Notes under the pieces: generated by a model | The model's database searches: none | Told to the model about the DNA's origin: nothing | Seen by the model: the letters and a program-made list of their open reading frames with translations, nothing else | Part shown: one piece after another, positions 49,501 to 61,500 of the stretch | Numbering within the stretch: position 1 is the stretch's first letter | Layout: each line of letters begins with the position of its first letter | Program-made: the position numbers and the translations under genes | Source: Catonia carolina | Lineage: Eukaryota; Arthropoda; Insecta; Hemiptera; Achilidae | Direction of reading: 5' to 3' | DNA: 64,000 nucleotides | Assembly: GCA_035578175.1 (NCBI GenBank) | Contig: JAQMRL010000003.1 | Span: 95,277,969-95,341,968, forward strand

Positions 49501-52500
49501 CATCAAGGTAAACAAGCACCAATCAATGCATTTTTTTGACTAATGTTAATTCTATTTACTGCAAACTTAAAGATATGTATTATAGGTACTTATTTCTAAT
49601 TTTAACTTTATTTTATTTTTCCTTACACACAGGTTCTAGGGTAGCTTATTACATCATCCTTCATTGAAATTTCTCCTTCTAATGTTTTACCACCCAAATC
49701 AAATTTCTTCGTACTTGTGGTATATATTCAATAGACAGAGAATACTGTTTACATAGTCTATACTGTGTCAGTTGACCTCTAAAGGCCAAAATCTAAAGGC
49801 GTCGAGGGAACGAACAACTAGCCTAGTTTAGTTAAAGCAGTAGTATTCACTGGCGAGGTAGTGACTTTGAACATATTTGATTTTACTAGCGCTGGTAGGG
49901 GAGAAAAGGTCACGTGATTGACTAACGGTAGTAATCTAGCATGATGTGAATGTTTGGAAACATTGCTAGTTACTAGTAAGCTGTACTTTGTACAGCAATA
50001 CACAACAAAATGAACATAAAAAGTTTTCAAAGCATTGGCAATAATTAACTAGCTCCGTGGGAACCATCACCGATGCGCTAGTAGGTCCTGCTAGTACTAG
50101 CAGCTAGTAAACTAGTGCCATATAAATAGGCCTTAATGCCTATGTTCCTTCTAGCTAATATGGTACAGCCAGCCTCAGCAGTCTCATCTCAGCACTGTAT
50201 TTGTTGTTATGCAGAATTTTTAGCGTTTATGCCATACTGACTTACAGCTATGTGACTTGAAGTTGTTTAGGTCAACAGCGGAAAGGCTGGTTTAAACCTC
50301 TACAGGTTTTACTAAGTAAAAACGAGGAGGAGGTGGTTTATTATTGCCTTCCTCACTGAGTTGAAAGAGTATGCTTATCAGCATGCCAGGCTCTCCGAAA
50401 AGCACCCACTTTCCACCCTGTAAATGACACCTTCACTTCATTCACCACAGGGTCTGGCTGTATATTGAAATTCATTACTCTCAGAGGAGATAACTCCGAC
50501 TAGTGTCTTTTACACCTCTACCTCTTCTGTTCTTAAATAGTTCAGTCTTATACTTGGCTGACTATGTGATAAGACAGAGAACTATTTTTGTAGCCTTGGA
50601 ACCAGCAGATCAGGTACAAATGATGTAATACTCCACCTGCCTGTTATGGGCAACAATATGTGACTTATTATATGGTAATTGACAAAATCCCTGTAAAATT
50701 GTTTCTGTTATAACTTTATTTTTTAGTATACTTTTAATAGTGCTATATGGTTTATGAAATCATTCGAGCTTACTAAACATGTTGATGTCACCAAGATATG
50801 TCATGTCACATTACAGAATGCTGAAGATATGAGAAGTAAAAACCTGTGAGATTGTAATATTTATAATTTGTATCCCATACTTCGCTTCATGTCATGGCAT
50901 TGTCAGACAAAGGAATATCCATGGGTCTATTCACACTTTTATTAAAGTAGCTTCAAAGTCATTTAATGGCTACTTTGATAAAATTTAATCAGAGTGGTTA
51001 TTATGATGGCACTTTGGAGACATTGCCCACATTTATCAAAATACCAGCCCAACTATCCACACTGAAATGATCAGTATTGTAGAACTAGATGTAGCTAACG
51101 TTTTCCTATCGGTTTATGAGATTTAGGGAAAAAAATATCTTCACAAATTAAAAGAAAATATAGGAAAAACTAAAGATATGGGTTTGAGAGCGAGTGAGCT
51201 TGTATTACTCAGCTGTTGTGTTAGTTTACTTTTATTTATTTAGAGCAGTTGATTTCTACATTTTATTAGTGCAGGCAATTATTTAATTTATATAATCTAT
51301 TTTTCAAAATTTCAATTCAACAAGTAAAAACCCATAATATTTAAATTTTTTATTAACCATTAATGAACCAAAAGTAGTAACACAAAATTATTTTTCAGAA
51401 TCTATTTTATTTTATTTTAAATTGAGATTCCTAAGTTGTAATTTACAACAACGTAAAAATAAAGTTTGCCTTAAACTAACCATCAAACAGAACTATGAGT
51501 TTTTTTATTTCATGTGATTGTACTGTTTATTTAATTTAATCAGAAATGTTAGTGGGATTATTTAAAAAGTCTACAGAACCACTATGAGAAGTGTACTTGA
51601 AGCATCTGATACACTTATAAAGGAATTAAGAAATGAGGACGTAAAAACATATAAAAATTTAACTGAGGATATCCCCAGAAAAATTTGATAATCTTCTAGA
51701 GAAAGTGGGCACCATTAATTCAAAAGTTAAATACAACATTTAGATTACCTTTGCCTGCAAAACTAAAGTTAATGGTGCTATCCATCCACTTTTTATTAGA
51801 TATATTTTTATTTTTGGCCATAATGAAAGTAACAAACCGCTACCAAATATAAATTATAAATAAATCCTACCGAATAACAAGGAACTATAAAAAAAATAAT
51901 AAAATAATGAGAGTCTACAGGAAATGACTATAAATATGTTGCAAACAATATATACAATGATGGTAGTAGTAATATGATGAAAGTCTGTTGATATTTGATA
52001 TTGCTGATGTTTGATGTGGACCATCATACTACCTACTATGATTCTTCAATATGTTGAAAATTTTTATAAAAGCCTGTTCATATGCATTGAAGTAAACATC
52101 AAAGTGACGTTGATGAGTCCATTTTGAAGCTACTTTGATAAAAGTGAACAGGCATTACAACTCCAGGAGGCATAAAAGGTAAAATTCTACTATAAGAACT
52201 TTTTTGCTTTTTTTTGAGACTCCCAAGATAATATAGGACATGTCAAGAACTTGTTAATACATAACAAATTGACAAGTTAATACATAACCTGAAAAATACA
52301 TATTATTTTAATCACACATTGACCTGCTACTACAAGCTTACTTACTGCAATAAGTGTGTCATCTTCTTATACTACAGGGAGTTTATTTTTGGTCTAGAAA
52401 CTGTCATTAAAGTATAAAAATATACTGTTTGGCTGTTTAGGTCAAATCAGGTTGGAAAATGGCAAACTTATTTTTTCAAGAGGAAACTGGTAAGCATTAC

Positions 52501-55500
52501 TCTCGATTCATTAAACATTGGAGATATTCAATCGTACAATAAACGTTGCCTTAGAATGCACTTGCTCTCTCTGTCAAGTGGCACTACTGTACAAAAGAAT
52601 AAATCAACCCACTCCCTGACATGATTGTGTTGCTATGTATATTGTACTATAAAGTACAATGTTTGTATAAAAACATGCCTAATGCTCACTGCACCTCACC
52701 TTACCGTAGCTTCTAACTCTGAAGTGCATTCATACAGGATGGTTATTGTAAATGTAAATAAAAAGTTGTGATCGACAAAAAATTAAATTTTATAATTTTT
52801 ATTTTGTTGTCATATTTACTGTAATTTAATGTGAGTTTTTTGACTTTCTAATACATTTAAGATTCAATTTTTTTTTAATAGGAGCAATGAATGTCTTGAA
52901 AATTTTCAATGTGCTTATGGTGGATGTATAAAAAAATCAGCAAAATGTGATGGTATAGCAGATTGTGTTGACGGTTCAGATGAAAATGCTGTGATCTGTG
53001 GACGAGAAAAGTCAAAAACAAATGAATTTTCTATTACAACGACGACTACGGTGATAAAACATCCAACAAATAATAATGCTACAATTGCTACAAATGCTAC
53101 AAATCGGTATAGTACATTTATAACAAAAAATTTAATATTAAATAGATTAATTTAAATTATTCAAAATTTCATCACATTTTATACTTTATATAAATACATT
53201 TTTAAAAGTAGGTTTGTTTACTTTTATGGCAACTTTGGTAATGTGCTTGATAAGATGTCTGAGTGTTACAACAAACGCCCCAGTTTGGTTCCTCTTGAAA
53301 TTGTTCATAACATTCAAAGCTTAGATATTACTCTTTTAATTACTACTGCAGTAGTTGCTAGTGACTACGCTTTTGAATTTATTTGGATAGATAAGAATTT
53401 TTTTTAATCCTTGATGGGTGTACCATGCAATTCGTTCAATTAAGAACAATAAGCAACCCCCATGACTCAAAAAGATGAGGAAGATATGTATGATATAAAA
53501 ATAAGGGGTAGTCTTGTACAAACTCAGGCCAACTATTCCTGAGAGATAACAGTTAATTAAACCCCAATCATCAAGGTACATCGTTAATCACTGTCTATTA
53601 TTCAAATCCATTCTAAAATTAATTACCTTAACTAGGATTTGAACCATGAAACCTCTTCTCTGAAAATCAGCCATTAGACAGCTGATTTGTGGCGATGACT
53701 TTACTGCTAGACTGACCAAGTGGGTTAACAATGTACTGAGCAAATTTTTATTAAAAATAAGAGCTGGCCACTTTCATGGCACCATGTGACATGGTAAAGT
53801 ACTGAAGCAAAGTAAAGTTTTGGTAATGCAGAAGAAGGTTTTCTGGGTCAGTTTTCCAGTTAGTCTGGAAATTTTTAACATGGTAGAATTCATAGTATTA
53901 CTTAACCGATTGACCATAATTAACCCATGATAAATTCCTTCTTCCCTTGAATTTTCCCTGCATTATCAGTAATTATTGAAGTAGCCAATTAGAAAACTAA
54001 ATTTTTCAATTACAAAAAGTTATCATATAAATATTTATACTAAGTTATCATGGCAATAGGTAGTTATAGGTATCAGACTAACTAATATCCCATAGCTGAG
54101 CGAGTGAGAGGGAGATATGTGGCATAACTACGCATGCGCTCAAAGGTCTTTACCGTTATAATCCAAATCTGAAAACATGCTACAGTCGTTATCTTGCTTG
54201 TTAGTTTACTGCGTGCATAAACGCTTGCTCACAACAATGAGTAAAATTATACGACAATGTTATTGGAACGGCGCGTATGGCTTGTGCGATTGAGAGCGTT
54301 ATGCATTCTCTCACTCCCACGGCTAGGGGACATTAGTTCATCTGAATACTATACATGGCCAGATCTCTAAATAGGCTGTTAGGCTGCAGCCTAAAGTGGA
54401 AAATTTTAGTAAATAAACATTTTCTGCTGACTGGCACTTAAGAATGGAAAACACGATAAGCCTGCTCTCACATTATTACTAGGTACTACAGTATTTCTTT
54501 TACATTTTAATAAGATTAGGCATTTTTTAGGATAATTTTTTTTACTTTACAAGCTTAAACTCTAATATTGACTTATTATTTTGGTTGTGTGAGGAAAATT
54601 AATTTTATTAATACCAAAAAATTCATCAACAGTAACAGATATAGTATCAAGTCAAACAATTTTTATGTTAGTAATATTATTGTAGTATAATAAAAATTAA
54701 ATTGATTTGTTTTGTTCATTTGATCAAACAAATTTTATGTAGACCACCTCGGTGGAATATCAGTTAGTAGACTGGAATACAAAGTGGAAGGTCCCCCAGG
54801 TTCAATTACGAGCCAGTGTCTGGAAATTATTATATGTTTAACCCACTGTTTCATGTCCCACACTAATCATTGGTTACTAAGATGTTAATGTAACTTAATA
54901 TCTAGACAAAATAAATTATATAGATAATTTGAATAGAAACTTAACGTGGACAACAAATATACCCTAGCCTACAAATTTATCGGGTAGCAGTACCTTAAAT
55001 CAAGTCCTGGGTGATTAGAACTATACGGTAACTACTCAAATTGATTATTGCTGAAATCCTCAACATTTGACAAATATTATAAATTTTAAAATTTTCATTT
55101 CAGAAAATTTAAATGCAACAATGGTCAGTTCATAGAAGATTTTAATTCCTGTGATGGAACAAAAGATTGTACAGATGGATCTGATGAACTGTTTGGATTA
55201 TGCAGTGCTGTTGAGTAAGTAATATACAACATAAATAAGGAATATTAATCCTTTTTTCATTTAAATTTGTCGGGCATGGCAATTTGACTACCATGACCAT
55301 TAGCCATTATATCATTACTATTTTTGTAGGCTATTCATACATTTTATTTTATCTTTCATGAGATGTTGGAAATAAATTTTCAAATACTACTAGCTGGCCC
55401 ATGCGAATAATTCGCACAATGAATTAATTACAAGTGATATCGCTATCCCAAAAACAAATCTTTGATATAATTTATGAACTTGTATTACCTGATTTACCCC

Positions 55501-58500
55501 GAATGGTTCATAGAATTTTGTTCAGTTAATAAATTTTAACTTTGAAGTAATTGAAGCATTGGCTGTAAACAAACTGAAAGATAAAGGTTGTTGTTAAGAA
55601 AGATTGAACTACAATTAATTAGATTAGACATAAGCTGCTTTGCAGGAATGGGGAATAGCTGGAATGGCAAATTAAACTTTGTAATATTGCTACCAGAGTC
55701 ATAACACTAATAAAATCTACAATTACATTATTTAAAATTTGTATTTAAAAATTTAATAAAACACTAATATTTACAATTTTTTGTTACACTTTTTGACAGC
55801 ATGATAAAATGATCAGATTGTGGCCCACGGACCACAATTAATGTAAGTAAAAAATGAATGTAAGCAAAAAAAGGATGCAGTAAAAAAATACTAGTATAGA
55901 TTGAATCAGAACAAATAGTTGTAGCCTGTACATTTAATTATGTTTACTAAACTTCCCATTTTGATCATGTTCATATGAAATAATTAATTTCATTGAACCA
56001 GACTTTGTAAAAGGGTATACTATGTTACAAGATTGAAATTTTACACGAGGAACAAAAACCTACTAAAGGTAAAACTCAAAAAAGAAAATTTTGAAAAATA
56101 TAAGTATGTTTTATGGACAAATAGGTTTTCTTCTTCTTCTTCTTCTATATGCCTGCTCCGCGTCGGAGATTGGCGATCATCATCATGATTCTAACCTTGG
56201 AATCAGCCGCTCTGAAGAGTTGAACTGAGGTGGTCCCAAACCACCCCCGCAGGTTCCCCATCCAAGAAATTCTCCTTCTCCCCGGTCTTCGTTTACCTTC
56301 AATTTTGCCTTCCATGATGCACTGCAGTAGGTGGTATTTTTTATTCCGTACTATAGGTTAAATTACAGTTAAATTTTTCAGAATACTGAAAGTTTATAAA
56401 AAAAATTTATAGCTTATGATTTTAATTTCCAATCAAGTAACCCATATAAAATATTTTATTGGTTATTTTTTTATTCGTTTTATTAATTTTAATTTTCATT
56501 CCCATTACTACAAGAGTTACTGTCACAGTGTGAATTTGTGCGGTAGGACATTCTATGAGAGGATTGTAAAAGTCTTTTGCTTTTATTCTCTGGTATATTG
56601 GGCATGAATTAGAAATATCCATTCATTTTTTAGCATTTCTAGAAATTCTACTGGTGTAAGCATGTACTTACTCTCTGGTATGTAGGGCATGAATTAGAAA
56701 TATCCATTAATTTTTTAGCATTTCTAGAAATTTTAGGTGTAACATGTTCAGTATGTAAAGATAAAGAAAAAGATTCTGAGTGTTTTCCTTAAACCACAAC
56801 TGCTGATGGTAAAAGTTCACTCATATATAAAATATTGTTTTTACTTAAATATTTTTATTTTATTGCTCGATTAAAAGTACCTCAAGAAAGATATTTTAAA
56901 ACTTAATTTTCTTTTTTTTGTTTTTCCCCTGGTTTCATTGGATATACATGTTGTGGAAAGTTGTTTTACCTGCTTAGTTGTAACCTTTTAAATGGTGATT
57001 TCATTTTTTACTAGCTTTTCCATCACCTAACTGTATTGAGCAAGAGTGCTTGATCAGATACAACTGGTGGAAGTTTTCAGAAGTTGCAAAAATGGAATAT
57101 ATAGCTTATGTCACCTTTTTACAAACCTTGGAAAACGGAACATGTTGTAAATCTATATTATCTGTAAATACCACATTTCCCATATTTACAGAGTTGTAGG
57201 TTTTTTATTAATTAATTGCAATTAACTAATTTTTTTATAAAAATGTAAAATATCTGTTTACAAAGTCCGGTCCATTAATTTGTAACTTACTGCAGAAATT
57301 ATGTAAGTATTTATTGTTTATATTGTTATTAAAGGTGTCCTTCTGGTTCATTTCGTTGTGCATATGGTGCTTGCGTAGCTGGGAATAAGATGTGTGATGG
57401 AAAACAAGACTGTGCCGATAACTCAGATGAAATAGTGCGTTCATGCCCTCTATCTCATTGGTCTGAAGGAAATTATTCATTCTGCAGGTAAGTCTTTATA
57501 AGCCAAATTCACCTTTACAGAAGTACACAGTAAGATTATGTAGAAGGACATGGTGGCACAAAGTTTTACAAAGTGAACTTTCTTTCCACTTAATAATATT
57601 TCAGTAATAAACTGTATTTTCTTATTAAATAATTTAGAAACTATAATATGATTCAGTAATTAAATTTCTTTAACAGAATATTTTGTTATGCCATCTTTAA
57701 CCAATTTCAGTGGGAGTGGAGTAAATACTCAGAAAAAATAATAAAAGAAAAAAAAATAAAAGAAGAAATAAATAAATAAAAAAAATAATAAGAAATTCAA
57801 AAGTTGGCTATTTTTGGTCAAGAAATAAATCCTTGATATTTTTGTCTGGAAAGGACCTATGACTAACAGACTAATGGCTAAATCTGGTTACAGAATGAGA
57901 AACAGCCCAAAGAATTATGACTAAAGAAAGTTGTGAATAACACAATTAATATAAAATTTTAAAACCTGGGTAAATTCTGGTAACTGTGTTTTGATTTAGT
58001 TCTTTTTTATTCAGTCAAGGAAAAGAATTTAATTTTATTTTATACAGTGTTTTTGCAATGATTTTAAATTTAACCATAATGTAGCAAATCTAAGAATTAT
58101 TGTCAAAGTTAAAACTTCACTGAAGGAAATTTGTTAATTTATTGTATTTAACGTATGCAAGATCTTATGATCGGACATTGAAAAAGATTAATATCAGGAG
58201 ATTAAATGTGTTTGAGATTTAGTTGTACAGGCGCATTCTAAAAATACCCTGGGACGATAAAGTACCCAATGAGACAGTCTTGCGGAGAATGGGAACAGCA
58301 AATGAACTTGTTTATACCATCCAAAAAAGGAAATGGAATATCTGGGTCACATTCTGTGTGGACCAAGATATGAAATGGTTTGCTTGATATTACAAGGCAA
58401 GATTCAGGGGAAGTGAAATGTGGGAAGAAGAAGAATTTCTTGGTTGAAGAATCTTTGGGACTGGTTTGATTGTATCTCAGTGGTGCTGTTCAGAGCTGCA

Positions 58501-61500
58501 GTGTCCAAGGTCCCAATACCCATCATGATTGCTAACCTCCGGTCAGAGAGGGCAAGATAAGAAGATGAAAATCTTATATTTTTTTCATATTTCGGATGAA
58601 AAATTTCTGTATTTCTATTAACATGTTATTTTTTTTGTAATTTAGAGCAATTTTTGATCACATAAAGTAACTTTAACATTTCTGGAAGCTCTTCTCACAT
58701 CTCACACTTTCAGCATTCCTTCACTCCAGCCCTTTCTCTTTTGTTCCACCTAACCAGTGCTCTGCTTATGTTCTTCATGAAAGCCTTTGAAGTTAGAAAT
58801 CAATAGTCTGTATTTGGTTCGGTTTAATATGTTTTCTCAGTTTATTCCAGTTATTCAATATCCTTTTTGACTTCCTTAAACCACTTATCCGACACCTTAG
58901 ATCTATTGTTTAGTGTCTTAAAGATTTGTTTTTATAAACTGTTCATCATCCATCCTATTCAGAAGTCAATTAAATATTAGCCTGTTTTCGGATTGTTACA
59001 AATAATTACTTGTTTTTCTAGTATAGCTTTTCTCTCTTAAGTAACTTGTACTGTCTTTCTACTATCTTTAGACTCAGGATCTAATGAAGGATGTTTTTGA
59101 AAAATTTCCCCACTTCTCTTAGATCGCACCTCCTCATCATTTTAAGGTATCATTCACATACAAACAAACAGGTTTTATCACATAATTGTAATGTATGATT
59201 TTTGCTTGTTTTGAGGTTGCTATCTCCTTGTACAGGTTGTGAGTTCTTTAGAGTGCAATGATAATCTTTCCTCGCCTGTTGTTTTTTACTGGTCTCGTGA
59301 TAATTTTTTTAAAAATATTGCAGCTTAAATTTTAATTTAATTGGCAAAATTGCATAGGGTATAGTTAAAGTTATAGAACATTAAAACACAAACAACTTTT
59401 ATTTTAAAAGTTTTCCCCTACAGAGCTTAGTCTAGCGTCAATCAGTGATTTTACATAATGATTTTGCTCATGAAAATCAGTAGCTCTAAAGGTTGATTTT
59501 TATTTAGCGTCATCCACTCACGCTTAAAATTTGATTATAATTTTCATTATTTACACTGGCAAGAGAGAGAGATGTGTGAGTATTTCACACCAGATTTTTG
59601 TACTGAATTATCATAAAATATTATTGTAGCGTCTATTTAAGAACTTAATTACTTTTGTGTGTTCAATTTTTCAGTGATGATGAATTTCAGTGTAGGAATG
59701 GACAATGCATAAATAGCTCTTTAGCATGTGATGGAAATCCTGACTGTAGAGATAAATCAGATGAATCAATTCCAGCATGCCATTATCAATCAGTCAGGTA
59801 ATTATAACAGAGCTGTTCTTAACAACAGTTTAAGATAGTTGATACAAAACACATTTCAATAAATCTTACTCATCATGTATTGATCATGTAGCAACAAAGA
59901 TAATAATATTAGTATTAGATTTTTGTTGATTTAATGTAAATGTTTCTGATATTTGTTATTTATCTTTTCCTGCTATGGTAAAAACTAAGGGTCTATATTT
60001 AATTATACAAATGTATTTTAAATACAAATACTATATTTATAAATATACTTCACTATACTCGGAACTACAGAAATGAGAGCTTTCCTCCAATTGCGGAGCT
60101 GTCAGATTTGTCTCTTTACCGGATTTATTACGTTGATCAAGGTTAAATTGGAACACTACTTGTTCATCTTTGCCACTTCACTAATTAATTAATCATGTGT
60201 ACAAGAAGTCTAGTTTTATAAATTCAGTTTTGTTGATACTTTTCCCTGTCTGTACATATTACTACAAACAACTTCTTTTGTTTGTTAGTGTTCTTGTAAT
60301 TTCCAATAAAAGCAAATAAATAAATAACATAATTATTATGTTATATTTATATTAATAGAATACAGCTTCTCAAAATAATCAGCATGAAAATAAAACAAGT
60401 AGAAAGAAACTGAATGTTTACACACAACAATAACCATTAAAGTCACTCGTAGCTTGCATTGTTTATCAGTTACAGGTGGGAAACACAACTATATCGATGC
60501 ACAAAAATTTATAATTAAATACAGTGAAATAAAAATGAGAAAAATATTATCGATTAAATAATATTTTTATGGCTTGATAATCTCCCATAAAGCAATAATA
60601 CTAAACATCTAATGTAAATATGGCAACTGCAGCTGCTACTTTGGAGCTTGCAAATCTGTAAATATAATAATTTATAGTCACTAGTTTAGGCTCTAAGAGT
60701 AAATAAAAGAGTAAGTATGGCAAGATAAATAAGAAAAATATTGCCCTTCTGTGCAGTGCCCATAGATAAAAAAGAAAATAGCTAAAGGGAATAAATGAAT
60801 GAATGACTCCGTAACTTCAACCTGTTGATGTAACGGTCACAAAATTGGCTTTTTGCCAAGGGTCCCAGGTTCCATTCCTGTTAGCATCTGGCATTTTTCC
60901 ATCATCTGAAAAGCATTAGTATGCAAAAATCAGACAAGCAATAAACAAATGAAAAATCAACCAAATGCTTCAGTTATCTATTTCAGAAAAGCTTGATTTT
61001 TAAAAACAAGAATTTTCTATGAATGCGCAAAATGTTCAGTTTAACAACTTTTCTATAGTAACAAAAACATGACAGCCTATTATTTTATTATTGTGGATCA
61101 GGATATTGTTGGTTAAAACTAATACCTTCATCAACTTGATAAAAAAATAAAAATTTTATTTAAAACAGTTTCTTATGAATTTTAATTTGTCATAATTTTT
61201 CTCTGCTGTTTATTATAAAAAGTGTTTTGAATTTTCATATATTCTATTTTACATGGTTTCGGCACTTGTCAGTAATTTACCAAGTTTACCTGTAAGAGGC
61301 AGATGGAGTGTTAAATTATTTGCACTCTATCTGCTAGTTCCAGGGCTATAAAAAATAGTTCCGTTTCTTATTACACGACCAGGAAATTATATGACTGAAG
61401 TTTAAAAACAGAAGAGGTAGAGGTATAAAATACACTAGTCAGAGTTATCTCCTCTGAGAGTACTGAATGTCATTATACAGCCAGACCTTATGATGAAAGT

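Larger units (their letters stand above)
49508..52881. other. LDLa gene intron 5
   Basis: A 3.4-kb intron containing an unidentified moderately GC-richer stretch (about 49770-50130, with repeated ctagta/actag motifs), a family A repeat (50262-50652) and a Harbinger relic (50925-52154). Confidence 0.7.
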
